Source: BNXB01 sp031556375
GTDB lineage: Bacteria > Bacteroidota > Bacteroidia > Bacteroidales > Azobacteroidaceae
DNA: 64,000 bases
Direction of reading: 5' to 3'
Assembly: GCA_031556375.1 (NCBI GenBank)
Contig: JAVBTA010000011.1
Location: forward strand, 62,001-126,000
In this document: positions 8,443-16,896 of the stretch, piece by piece
How positions within the stretch are numbered: position 1 is the first letter of the stretch
Layout of the letters: the number at the start of each line of letters is the position of its first letter
Notes under the pieces: generated by a model
Told to the model about the DNA's origin: nothing
Seen by the model: the letters and a program-made list of their open reading frames with translations, nothing else
The model's database searches: none
Position numbers and translations under genes: made by a program

Positions 8443-10110
8443 TCATTTTTTCGAAACTTTTTTTGTTGTAATTACAATGACTCCGTGCTTTCCTTTTTCT
8501 CCATAAATATTACTTGCCGAGGCGTCTTTCAAAATACTCATCGATTCTATATCTTCAGGATTGACATCCTCAATACCTTTTTCAGAAGCAACCCCGTCTA
8601 TAACAATCAAGGGCTGTTTTGAAATTGATAACGACCGTAACATCGTTGTCGCCTTGAAATTCACATCCTGAGATTCTTTTATTTCTTCAGGACTCTCATC
8701 TTTGCTTTTTGGCGCAAAAACAGAAAGTTGATCCGGTGAAAGGTTATTTCTTTTTGTTGTAACAAGTATAACCCCATTTTGTCCTTTAGTCCCATAAATC
8801 TTAAGTGAAGATTTGTCTTTCAGGACTTCGAGCGATTCAATCTCTTTCGGATCCAATTTATTAATACAGGACTCATCAATTTCTTTTCCATCAATAATAA
8901 AAAGAGGTCTTTCTCCATTATTATCATTTAGACTGAAACTTCTAACTTGTATCTGGGATACTTTTCCTGTAAGCGGGAGAGTATCATTGAGTTGGAATCG
9001 TAGGGTAGAATATTTTTTTGAGTCCATATCTTTCTTCTGAACTCCATAACCAACAACAATAACATTATCCTTAATCGTGTCATTAATCTCATCACTAACT
9101 TTTTCCGAAATTGAAGAGTCTTCTCCTTTCACATCCGATTTGAGAACAATTACTTTTGAAACTGATTTAACCGAGTCTTTTACAACGTCATCGAATTCAG
9201 TGTTAATGGTGAAGTCTAAATTCATTTGTTGAGCTTTCTTATTGCTTGCAAAAACGTATTCAGGCTCGGCAAAGAACCATAAGAAAGCCACTAAAGCTGG
9301 GACTAGTAACAATACAACCCATTTTTTCTTTGGATTTGAATCTTCTTTTTTCATCATATCGATCCTTTTAAATTTATTATATTGCGCAAATGCATTGGCA
9401 AAAGCGAACACCGGTGTTTTCAATGTATAGTTAATCAGAGCTGCACGGTAAATTGCCGGAGAATTTCCATTCTTCAACACCTCCTGATCCGCCAGGAATT
9501 CATGGTTCTGTTTAATTGAATTCAGATATATCCAGACAAAAGGATTGAACCATTGGAAAATACAAACTATATGAATAATCATCAAATCAACCCAATGATA
9601 CTGATTGATATGAGCACATTCATGTTCATAAATCATTTTCCGTTCAATTTCGGAAATACTTAATGAAGAATCTATGAAGATATAATTGAATATGGAAAAA
9701 GTCGCGTCAACATCCTGCGCATAAACAATCTTAGTCTTTGACCTTTTAGAAAAACCGTTACGTACAATCAGATTCCTTAATTTTACAGCTCCCCTTAAAT
9801 GTCGGAACAATAAAAACAAAGCTCCGGCAATATGCAAGGCGATAAGTATTATCCATGGAGAAATCACAAAACCCGGATCTGTAATCACCTCTTCATTAGT
9901 AGCAACAGGTGTGATAAATGAAGTTATATCCAACTTTATTGTGTATTTGTAAACACAGAAAGGCAATATAAAAGAAACGACCAATCCGAACAGCAAAAAG
10001 AACCGATTGAATTTATAGAATGTTTCCCTGCGAAGAAGCAACCAGTATATCATACTGAAAACACCAATCCACATACCGGACTTTAGAAAATAGAAAATAA
10101 TGTCTTTCAT
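8443..10110 (-). CDS. BlaR1/MecR1-type M56 metalloprotease sensor with two TonB-plug-like domains
   Basis: 555 residues. The first ~270 residues are a multi-pass membrane region typical of M56 peptidases with the zinc motif HECAH (about residue 160, YEHECAHINQYHW) and a last transmembrane helix at ~268-285 (WVVLLLVPALVAFLWFF). The remaining ~265 residues are predicted outside the cytoplasm and hold two copies of a TonB-receptor plug-like unit: PLFIIDGKEID...LEVLKDKSSLKIYGTKGQNGVI (about 400-455) and PLIVIDGVASE...MSILKDASASNIYGEKGKHGVI (about 500-545). There is no penicillin-binding sensor domain. By family, the membrane protease cleaves its cognate BlaI-type repressor, encoded 12 bases upstream. 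The signal sensed is unknown; the fused plug domains suggest an envelope ligand. Confidence 0.88.
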   Translation of the reverse strand: MKDIIFYFLKSGMWIGVFSMIYWLLLRRETFYKFNRFFLLFGLVVSFILPFCVYKYTIKLDITSFITPVATNEEVITDPGFVISPWIILIALHIAGALFLLFRHLRGAVKLRNLIVRNGFSKRSKTKIVYAQDVDATFSIFNYIFIDSSLSISEIERKMIYEHECAHINQYHWVDLMIIHIVCIFQWFNPFVWIYLNSIKQNHEFLADQEVLKNGNSPAIYRAALINYTLKTPVFAFANAFAQYNKFKRIDMMKKEDSNPKKKWVVLLLVPALVAFLWFFAEPEYVFASNKKAQQMNLDFTINTEFDDVVKDSVKSVSKVIVLKSDVKGEDSSISEKVSDEINDTIKDNVIVVGYGVQKKDMDSKKYSTLRFQLNDTLPLTGKVSQIQVRSFSLNDNNGERPLFIIDGKEIDESCINKLDPKEIESLEVLKDKSSLKIYGTKGQNGVILVTTKRNNLSPDQLSVFAPKSKDESPEEIKESQDVNFKATTMLRSLSISKQPLIVIDGVASEKGIEDVNPEDIESMSILKDASASNIYGEKGKHGVIVITTKKVSKK

Positions 10111-10122
10111 AATAGTAACGAG

Positions 10123-10515
10123 TTATTCTTGATTATTTTCCTGCTCTTTTCTCAATTCTTCCTTTGTGCTTTCAATTAACTCGTCCAATTCTTCTATCGA
10201 CAAATTATTTTCTTTCGCAAAAAAAGATGCCATCGAAGCAAACGAATTATTGAAATAATTCTTCATTATCCCAAATAATTGTGTTTTAGAATATGCCTCT
10301 TTCGCAACTACCGGCGAATAGGTGTTTACCCTCCCATTCGTAATATGAGTTGCAAAACCTTTATTTTCCAGGATAGTCAGTACCGTTGCAATAGTAGTCC
10401 GCGCTGGCTTTGGATTCTCAAATTTTTCTCGTACATCCTGCACAGTTCCCTTCTCCAACTCCCAAAGGATCTGCATCACCTGTTCTTCCGCTTTTGTCAA
10501 TTGCATCATAACCAT
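10123..10515 (-). CDS. BlaI/MecI/CopY family transcriptional repressor
   Basis: 130 residues with the typical winged-helix BlaI start MQLTKAEEQVMQILWELEKG followed by VQDVREKF and TTIATVLTILENKGFATH, the recognition helix and wing. The C-terminal ~50 residues form the dimerisation and cleavage region. Three ATG codons in frame (10515, 10509, 10506) leave the start open by 1-3 residues. It precedes the M56 sensor by 12 bases, the standard repressor-protease pair. The regulon cannot be told from the window; no beta-lactamase or PBP gene is adjacent, so autoregulation plus unknown targets is the safest reading. Confidence 0.9.
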   Translation of the reverse strand: MVMMQLTKAEEQVMQILWELEKGTVQDVREKFENPKPARTTIATVLTILENKGFATHITNGRVNTYSPVVAKEAYSKTQLFGIMKNYFNNSFASMASFFAKENNLSIEELDELIESTKEELRKEQENNQE

Positions 10516-10535
10516 ACATTTTTTATTACCAGACG

Positions 10536-10560
10536 CAAATATATGACTATTTTTTTAGAC
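10536..10560 (-). promoter_or_regulatory. blaI promoter with candidate BlaI operator
   Basis: Minus strand TATATTTG at 10536-10543 is a perfect -7 box. Immediately upstream, 10545-10560 reads GACTATTTTTTTAGAC, a dyad with 5-bp arms (one mismatch) filling the spacer between the -7 and the expected -33 element. A repressor bound there would block the promoter; assignment to BlaI is by position only. Confidence 0.45.
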
Positions 10561-10599
10561 AACAACAGCTTTGAGAAAATTTAACATTTGTCTCTCCCA

Positions 10600-10702
10600 C
10601 CCATATATCCCGAAGGGATTAAACCAAAGTAATCTCTGGTGCGACCGGAGGAAGAGCAAGCGTAGGCCAGAGCGGGATCTGGTGTAGTACCAAGTGGGAT
10701 GA
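10600..10702. other. GC-richer non-coding remnant between convergently spaced genes
   Basis: This stretch is visibly richer in G and C than its surroundings and has no start codon or family match. It begins with a small hairpin (10607-10619, ATCCC-GAA-GGGAT). Read on the minus strand it stays open, in one frame directly after the SDR stop codon, with residues such as DPALAYACSSSGRTRDYFG, but nothing recognisable. It may be a copy of a dispersed intergenic repeat. No function is claimed. Confidence 0.3.
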
Positions 10703-11467
10703 TCAGGAACCCCGATGCGTGATAGTCCCTGTAGCCTGACTAGTCGGCATAATCAGCACCTCCGCAATCTGGATGTGCTCGGGAACAGATGCTGCATAAT
10801 ACACTGTCTCCGCAATATCGTCCCCGGTCAAAGGACGTAATCCGGTATAAACCGCATCAGCTTTGGACTTATCGCCTCTGAAACGAGTGACACTAAAATT
10901 AGTTTCCACAAGTCCGGGTTTGATATTCGTCACACGTAAAGGCGTATCCACTAAATCTATACGCAATCCGTCACTGAGCACTTTGACTGCTGCTTTGGTA
11001 GCACAATAAACACTTCCTCCCGGATAGGCAGCTTCTCCTGCAATAGAACCTATATTAATAATATGGCCACGGCCTCTTTTTACCATTTCCGGTACAAGTA
11101 AACGGGTTACAGCGAGTAATCCTTTGATGTTGGTGTCAATTACAATATCCCATTCATTCAAATCACCTTCAAATTCCTTTTCCACACCAATAACCAAACC
11201 CGCATTATTAATCAGGATATCAATAGCTTGCCATTCAGCAGGTAATGATTCGACAGCCTGTTTTACGGCATCTTTTTCCCTGACATCAAAAACAGAAAGG
11301 AAAATTCCCGTTCCGTAACGGCTCTCCAACCTATGTTTTAACTCTTCCAATTTTTCCGGATTCCGGCCATTCAGTATCAATTTAGCTCCTTTTGCAGCAA
11401 ATTTATGAGCACAAGCTTCTCCTATTCCGCTTGTAGAACCTGTTATGAACACAATTTTATCTTTCAT
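10703..11467 (-). CDS. short-chain dehydrogenase/reductase, YdfG-like
   Basis: 254 residues from the ATG at 11467 (the frame opens 8 codons earlier, but MKDKIVFITGSTSGIG is the natural start). Classical SDR features are present: Rossmann glycine motif TGSTSGIG (about residues 9-16), LNGR after strand 2, NNAG (about 89), and the catalytic YCATK (Y-x-x-x-K, about 157-161) after the serine of IGSIAG. The closest general family is NADP-dependent serine/3-hydroxy acid dehydrogenase YdfG. Its substrate cannot be settled from sequence. Divergent from ileS with its own promoter. Confidence 0.88.
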   Translation of the reverse strand: MKDKIVFITGSTSGIGEACAHKFAAKGAKLILNGRNPEKLEELKHRLESRYGTGIFLSVFDVREKDAVKQAVESLPAEWQAIDILINNAGLVIGVEKEFEGDLNEWDIVIDTNIKGLLAVTRLLVPEMVKRGRGHIINIGSIAGEAAYPGGSVYCATKAAVKVLSDGLRIDLVDTPLRVTNIKPGLVETNFSVTRFRGDKSKADAVYTGLRPLTGDDIAETVYYAASVPEHIQIAEVLIMPTSQATGTITHRGS

Positions 11468-11488
11468 GACGAATATTGTTTTATGGCA

Positions 11489-11496
11489 CAAAATTA
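11489..11496 (-). promoter_or_regulatory. -7 promoter box for the SDR gene
   Basis: Minus strand TAATTTTG fits TAnnTTTG, 22 bases before the ATG at 11467; 23 bases separate it from the ileS -7 box on the other strand. Confidence 0.55.
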
Positions 11497-11519
11497 GTAC
11501 AATGTATAACTAAATTCAC

Positions 11520-11527
11520 TATCTTTG
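11520..11527 (+). promoter_or_regulatory. -7 promoter box for ileS
   Basis: Plus strand TATCTTTG, exact TAnnTTTG match, 52 bases before the ileS start. The leader shows no T-box-like structure. Confidence 0.65.
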
Positions 11528-11579
11528 TGCCTGTTTTTTTTGAAATTAACTATTTATTGAATAGAATATTAATACGTAT

Positions 11580-14500
11580 ATGAGCAAGAAATTCACTGAA
11601 TACAACCAGTTCAACCTCTCAGACATCAACAAGGAAATTCTGAAACGTTGGGATGATAACGATGTTTTCCGGAAAAGTTTGGAAATCAGAGAAGGCGCTC
11701 CCTCTTTTGTATTTTATGAAGGACCTCCTTCTGCAAATGGAATGCCTGGAATTCACCACGTTATTGCCCGCTCGATTAAGGATATTTTCTGTCGTTATAA
11801 AACGATGAAAGGTTTTCTGGTAAACCGGAAAGCAGGATGGGATACCCATGGCTTGCCGGTAGAACTCAGTGTTGAAAAAGCTTTAGGAATCACTAAAGAA
11901 GATATCGGGAAAAAGATATCTGTCGATGAATACAATGCTGCTTGCCGTCAGGATGTAATGAAATATACCCGCGAATGGGAAGACCTAACCCGCAAAATGG
12001 GTTATTGGGTGGATATGAACGATCCGTATATCACTTACGACAACCGTTATATCGAAACACTTTGGTGGTTACTCAAAGAACTGTACAGTAAGAATTTACT
12101 TTACAAAGGATACACTATACAGCCATACTCTCCAGCTGCCGGAACAGGATTAAGTACACACGAACTGAACCAGCCGGGTTGTTACAGGGACGTAAAAGAT
12201 ACAACTTGTACCGCCCAATTCAAAATATTGAATCCTAAACAGGAGATGAAAGAGTTTGGAGAAGCATTCTTCCTGGCATGGACTACCACGCCCTGGACAT
12301 TGCCTTCCAATACAGCTCTTTGTGTCGGTCCGAATATCGATTATGTCGCCGTACAATCTTTCAATCCATATACAGGAAAACCGGTCACTGCAATAATGGC
12401 CAAGGATCTGGTTTTCACTCATTTCAACGAAAAAGCAGTTGAATTGAACCTGGATGACTATAAAACAGGAGACAAACTCGTTCCATTCAAAATTGTCGGT
12501 TCATGGAAAGGCTCGGAACTGGCCGGAATGGAATACGAACAACTAATCCCCTGGGTTAATCCTGGGGAAGGTGCTTTCCGCGTAATCACCGGTGACTTTG
12601 TTACAACAGAAGACGGTACCGGAATAGTACATATCGCTCCTACTTTCGGTGCGGATGACGACCGTGTAGCTAAAGCCAATGGTGTGCCTCCTTTGATGAT
12701 GATCGACAAAGATGGTAACCGCCGTCCGATGGTGGATCTGACAGGAAAATTCTTCGATATGGATGATCTTGATGCTGATTTCGTTAATAACAGTATCAAC
12801 GAGCCATTATATGCTGAATTCGCAGGAAGATTTGTTAAAAACGCATACGATAACCGGTTGACGGAAAACGATCCTACATTGGATATCGACCTCTGTGTGA
12901 TGCTGAAACAGCAAAACAAAGCTTTCAAAATAGAAAAATACGTCCACAACTATCCGCATTGCTGGAGAACAGACAAACCCGTACTATACTACCCACTCGA
13001 TAGCTGGTTTATTCGTACTACCGCCTGCCGCGAACGGATGATAGAACTCAATGAAACCATCAATTGGAAACCTCAATCCACCGGAACCGGACGTTTCGGT
13101 AAATGGCTGGAAAACCTGCAGGACTGGAACCTCAGCCGTAGCCGTTATTGGGGAACTCCTCTTCCTATCTGGAGGACAGAAGACGGAACAGAAGAAAAAT
13201 GTATCGGATCTGTCGAAGAATTGATGACGGAAATAAATAAATCGATTGAAATGGGATTGATGGATAAAAATCCATATCCTGATTTCAAATCCGGAGAATA
13301 TACTGCTGAAAATTATTCAGTTAAAAATATCGATCTGCACCGTCCGTATGTGGACAATATCATTCTGGTTTCCGACAGCGGTAAACCAATGAAACGGGAA
13401 CTGGATCTGATTGACGTATGGTTCGATTCAGGAGCAATGCCTTATGCACAGATGCATTATCCTTTCGAAAATAAAGAAGCTTTGGATAAAGGATTTATCT
13501 TCCCGGCTGACTTTATCGCAGAAGGTGTCGACCAAACCCGTGGTTGGTTCTTTACATTGCATGCTATCGCAACCATGATTTTCGACAATGTATCGTTCAA
13601 AGCTGTCATTTCCAATGGATTAGTTTTGGACAAGAACGGCAATAAAATGTCGAAACGTCTGGGAAACGCGGTCGATCCGTTCGAAACTATCGAAAAATAC
13701 GGTTCAGACCCACTGCGTTGGTATATGATCACCAATGCTTCCCCATGGGATAACTTGAAGTTCGACGTAGAAGGCGTGGAAGAGGCTCGTCGTAAATTCT
13801 TCGGCACTCTTTACAATACCTACTCTTTCTTTGCATTATATGCGAATGTCGACAGTTTCGAATACAAAGAAGCTGAAATCCCGTACAATGAGCGTCCTGA
13901 AATCGATCGTTGGATCCTTTCGCTGCTCAACACATTAGTGAAAGAGGTGGATGAATTCTACGAAACATACGAACCGACCCGGGCAGGACGTGCTATCAAC
14001 GATTTTGTAAACGACAACCTGAGTAACTGGTACGTACGTCTCAACCGCAAACGTTTCTGGGGTGGCTCAATGGACGCAGATAAACTATCTGCTTACCAGA
14101 CTCTTTACACCTGTCTTGAGACTGTTGCTAAATTGATGGCTCCTATTGCTCCATTCTACTCAGATCGTTTATATTCAGACCTGACAAAAGCAACCGGAAA
14201 AGATAATGTTGTATCCATACACTTGGCCGACTTCCCTAAAGTCAACGAATCACTGATAGATAAAGATCTTGAAGAACGCATGCAAATTGCTCAGGATATA
14301 TCTTCAATGGTATTGGCTTTGCGTCGTAAAGTGAATATTAAAGTCCGCCAACCATTATCATCAATCATGGTTCCGGTACTGGATGCTCATCAAAAACAAG
14401 CAATTGAAGCTATTCAGAGTCTTATCCTGAATGAGGTAAATATCAAAGAAATTAAATATCTGGATGACTCAAGCGGTATCCTTGTGAAGAAAATCAAACC

Positions 14501-15002
14501 TGATTTCAAAAAACTGGGTCCTCGTTATGGAAAAATAATGAAAGACCTGGCTACCGTAATCAGTGAATTACCTCAACAATCTATTTCCCAACTGGAAAAA
14601 GAAGGTAAATTCGAACTTTCCGTCCTCGGACAAACGGCAGAGATCCTGATCGACGATGTAGAAATTATTTCTGAAGATATTCCGGGATGGCTAGTTGCAA
14701 ATGAAGGAAAACTGACTGTCGCATTGGATATTACCGTGACTGAAGATCTGAAAAAAGAAGGTATTGCCCGCGAATTGGTTAATCGTATCCAAAACATCCG
14801 CAAATCGAATGGTTATGAGATAACCGATAAGATCCGGGTGGTGATACAACCGGATGAGCGCATCAACGAAGCAGTCAATGAATTTAATGAATATATTGCG
14901 AACCAAGTGCTGTCCAATAACGTTATATTAGACAATTTAACAGATGGCACGGAACTTGATCTCGATGACATGAAATTATTAGTTAAAATCGAAAAAATAT
15001 AA
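11580..15002 (+). CDS. ileS: isoleucine--tRNA ligase
   Basis: 1140 residues, the long form usual in Bacteroidetes. Class I synthetase signatures are present: the HIGH-type motif in PPSANGMPGIHH (about residues 50-61), AGWDTHGLPVE, the editing-domain segment FLAWTTTPWTLPSNTAL (about 229-245), GWFFTLHAIATM, and the KMSKR loop NKMSKRLGNAVDPF (about 688-701). The C-terminal anticodon-binding region runs from ~760. It charges tRNA-Ile in the cytoplasm and edits valine. First gene of a probable run with dksA-like, lspA and a lipoprotein, though a promoter also lies before dksA. Confidence 0.98.
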   Translation: MSKKFTEYNQFNLSDINKEILKRWDDNDVFRKSLEIREGAPSFVFYEGPPSANGMPGIHHVIARSIKDIFCRYKTMKGFLVNRKAGWDTHGLPVELSVEKALGITKEDIGKKISVDEYNAACRQDVMKYTREWEDLTRKMGYWVDMNDPYITYDNRYIETLWWLLKELYSKNLLYKGYTIQPYSPAAGTGLSTHELNQPGCYRDVKDTTCTAQFKILNPKQEMKEFGEAFFLAWTTTPWTLPSNTALCVGPNIDYVAVQSFNPYTGKPVTAIMAKDLVFTHFNEKAVELNLDDYKTGDKLVPFKIVGSWKGSELAGMEYEQLIPWVNPGEGAFRVITGDFVTTEDGTGIVHIAPTFGADDDRVAKANGVPPLMMIDKDGNRRPMVDLTGKFFDMDDLDADFVNNSINEPLYAEFAGRFVKNAYDNRLTENDPTLDIDLCVMLKQQNKAFKIEKYVHNYPHCWRTDKPVLYYPLDSWFIRTTACRERMIELNETINWKPQSTGTGRFGKWLENLQDWNLSRSRYWGTPLPIWRTEDGTEEKCIGSVEELMTEINKSIEMGLMDKNPYPDFKSGEYTAENYSVKNIDLHRPYVDNIILVSDSGKPMKRELDLIDVWFDSGAMPYAQMHYPFENKEALDKGFIFPADFIAEGVDQTRGWFFTLHAIATMIFDNVSFKAVISNGLVLDKNGNKMSKRLGNAVDPFETIEKYGSDPLRWYMITNASPWDNLKFDVEGVEEARRKFFGTLYNTYSFFALYANVDSFEYKEAEIPYNERPEIDRWILSLLNTLVKEVDEFYETYEPTRAGRAINDFVNDNLSNWYVRLNRKRFWGGSMDADKLSAYQTLYTCLETVAKLMAPIAPFYSDRLYSDLTKATGKDNVVSIHLADFPKVNESLIDKDLEERMQIAQDISSMVLALRRKVNIKVRQPLSSIMVPVLDAHQKQAIEAIQSLILNEVNIKEIKYLDDSSGILVKKIKPDFKKLGPRYGKIMKDLATVISELPQQSISQLEKEGKFELSVLGQTAEILIDDVEIISEDIPGWLVANEGKLTVALDITVTEDLKKEGIARELVNRIQNIRKSNGYEITDKIRVVIQPDERINEAVNEFNEYIANQVLSNNVILDNLTDGTELDLDDMKLLVKIEKI

Positions 15003-15030
15003 GAAAATTTGTTATTCAGAATAATTATAT

Positions 15031-15038
15031 TACTTTTG
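15031..15038 (+). promoter_or_regulatory. -7 promoter box before the dksA-like gene
   Basis: TACTTTTG fits TAnnTTTG; it sits 29 bases after the ileS stop and 45 before the dksA-like start, giving the downstream genes their own start site. Confidence 0.5.
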
Positions 15039-15066
15039 GATAACTTTATATAACCCAAAACGAAAG

Positions 15067-15075
15067 AAAAGGAGG
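15067..15075 (+). promoter_or_regulatory. canonical Shine-Dalgarno sequence before the dksA-like gene
   Basis: AAAAGGAGG ends 7 bases before the ATG at 15083. A full purine-rich SD is unusual in this lineage, where most genes in the window have none, and it fixes this start. Confidence 0.6.
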
Positions 15076-15082
15076 AAATGCC

Positions 15083-15460
15083 ATGAGCGAAAAAACTAGA
15101 TACTCTGATGCCGAACTGGAAGAATTCCGGGCAATCATTTTGGAAAAATTGGAAGCTGCAAGACGAGACTATGAATTGTTGAAAGCTACAATAATGAACT
15201 CTGATGGAAATGATGTAACAGATACCTCTCCTACATTTAAAGTGTTGGAAGAAGGAGCTGCAACCCTTTCTAAAGAAGAAGCCGGAAGATTGGCTCAGCG
15301 TCAGATGAAATTCATTCAAAGTCTTCAGGCCGCATTGGTTCGTATAGAAAACAAGACATACGGTATCTGCCGTGAAACCGGCAAATTGATCCCAAAAGAA
15401 AGATTACGCGCGGTTCCACATGCTACATTGAGTATCGAAGCTAAAATGAGTCAGAAATAA
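15083..15460 (+). CDS. TraR/DksA family transcription factor with reduced zinc finger
   Basis: 125 residues. The N-terminal part is a charged helical hairpin (coiled coil, residues ~8-85), followed by the DksA C-terminal motif in the form YGICRETGKLIPKERLRAVP (about 95-114). Canonical DksA has four zinc-binding cysteines around this motif; here only one remains. This reduced form is common in Bacteroidetes homologues. DksA-type proteins enter the RNA polymerase secondary channel and act with ppGpp; whether this version does is inferred from the family. It has a strong SD, and its stop codon is directly followed by the lspA ATG. Confidence 0.85.
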   Translation: MSEKTRYSDAELEEFRAIILEKLEAARRDYELLKATIMNSDGNDVTDTSPTFKVLEEGAATLSKEEAGRLAQRQMKFIQSLQAALVRIENKTYGICRETGKLIPKERLRAVPHATLSIEAKMSQK

Positions 15461-16093
15461 ATGAAATTTTCCAAAGGTTTTTGGGCTGTCGTAGTTATTT
15501 TACTGATTCTGGCTGCCGACCAAATATTAAAAATCTGGGTAAAGACACACATGACTATCGACCAACGGTTTGAGATAACCAGTTGGTTCTATATTCGTTT
15601 TGTAGAAAATGACGGGATGGCTATGGGCATCCAGGTCATGGGTAAGTTTTTCCTCTCTATGTTCCGGATTATCGCATCTTTCCTGATCGCATATTACCTT
15701 TATACCCTATGTAAAAAGGAATATAAATTAGGATTTATTGTCTGTATTGCCCTGATATTCGCAGGAGCCATCGGTAATATTATTGATTGCATTTTCTATG
15801 GAAAAATCTTTAGTGAAAGTACTCCATATCAGGTCGCTGCTCTTTTCCCTCCCGAAGGAGGATACCAGACCTGGTTGCACGGACAGGTTGTAGATATGTT
15901 CTATTTCCCTCTGTTTGAGACAACCTGGCCGGAATGGGTACCTAAAGTAGGAGGAACTCCATTTGTTTTCTTCAGCTATATCTTCAATATAGCAGATGCG
16001 TCTATCAGTGTAGGAATAGCTATTTTATTCCTGTTTTATAGAAAAACATTCTCTTTGAGTTTTGAAAAGAAACCTATTGAAGTTGAAGACTAA
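15461..16093 (+). CDS. lspA: lipoprotein signal peptidase (signal peptidase II)
   Basis: 210 residues, somewhat longer than the ~160 of enterobacterial LspA, as usual in Bacteroidetes. Hydrophobic segments at ~8-24, ~62-82, ~88-108 and ~165-190 give four transmembrane helices. The aspartyl catalytic motifs are FVENDGMAMG (about residues 47-56) and FNIADASISVG (about 170-180). It cleaves prolipoprotein signal peptides before the lipidated cysteine at the inner membrane. It abuts the dksA-like gene with no gap and overlaps the next gene, which itself encodes a lipoprotein. Confidence 0.96.
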   Translation: MKFSKGFWAVVVILLILAADQILKIWVKTHMTIDQRFEITSWFYIRFVENDGMAMGIQVMGKFFLSMFRIIASFLIAYYLYTLCKKEYKLGFIVCIALIFAGAIGNIIDCIFYGKIFSESTPYQVAALFPPEGGYQTWLHGQVVDMFYFPLFETTWPEWVPKVGGTPFVFFSYIFNIADASISVGIAILFLFYRKTFSLSFEKKPIEVED

Positions 16094-16868
16094 TCATTTT
16101 TTCATTTTCAGTTTATTCCTGGTCATTCTTTTTTCAGCTTGTAGTATCCGTCCGTCATGGGTGTTGCCTGATAAAAAAATGGCGGATGTTCTGTATGACA
16201 TGAATATTGCCGAAAATGAAATCGCCGACAACTATGCAATATTCAGTAATAACAAGGAAAGAAGGGAGGAATTATTAAATTCTGTTTTCAAAAAACATAA
16301 GATAACTCAGCAAGAATTCGACACCTCACTAGTCTGGTATAATGCTCATAAGGAAGTATATTTCAAAATATGCGACCAGGTAAATAAACGTTATACTGCC
16401 GAAATGGAATTACTAGACAAAAAGATTGAAGCTGAAAATAAGCTCATTGCCGAACGTAACAGAATAAATATCTTCGAAGGGGAACGCAGCATCTTCCTGA
16501 GAACAGCAACTCTACTTCAGAATACAGTCCATTTTAAAGTGGATTCCATAGAGTGGAGCTTTGGAGATAATCTGGAAGTATCATTCGATGTCCTGGGGCT
16601 TAATAAAGGCGTGGAACCGGAAGTGTTATGTTATGTTTTCTGTGAAGACACCATTATTACACAAAAAGAAAAAATCCTCGCCAATGGTAGCTTCTTAAAA
16701 TTGATGCCCCCGGGAATGAATAAGATTAGGAGTTTTTCCGCATCGGTTCATCTCCCAGATACCATTACTAATGCGAATATCCTTATCAATAATTTCGGGA
16801 TATTCCAACGCAAAAATCAAGGAAATAATTTAATTACAGAAAGCTCTCAACCCATTTTGAAAAGATAA
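16083..16868 (+). CDS. DUF4296 lipoprotein
   Basis: About 261 residues. A lipoprotein signal peptide is clear (MKTNHFFIFSLFLVILFSAC, lipobox FSAC), then a DUF4296 domain (ADVLYDMNIAENEIADNY, about residues 35-110) of unknown function. No ATG precedes the signal peptide; TTG codons at 16062, 16077 and 16083 are the only starts. The one at 16083 gives a normal signal peptide and an 11-base overlap with lspA, implying translational coupling. Placement of a lipoprotein gene directly behind the lipoprotein-processing peptidase is a recurrent Bacteroidetes arrangement; the role is unknown. Confidence 0.8.
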   Translation: MKTNHFFIFSLFLVILFSACSIRPSWVLPDKKMADVLYDMNIAENEIADNYAIFSNNKERREELLNSVFKKHKITQQEFDTSLVWYNAHKEVYFKICDQVNKRYTAEMELLDKKIEAENKLIAERNRINIFEGERSIFLRTATLLQNTVHFKVDSIEWSFGDNLEVSFDVLGLNKGVEPEVLCYVFCEDTIITQKEKILANGSFLKLMPPGMNKIRSFSASVHLPDTITNANILINNFGIFQRKNQGNNLITESSQPILKR

Positions 16869-16896
16869 TTTCTTATCCGCTTTTTGCAAATAAATA

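Noticed and set aside
8443..10515. Beta-lactam resistance locus
   Set aside because: BlaI/BlaR1-like proteins are present, but there is no penicillin-binding sensor domain and no beta-lactamase or PBP gene nearby.
11528..11579. T-box or other riboswitch before ileS
   Set aside because: The leader is only about 50 bases and has no T-box sequence, specifier stem or terminator.
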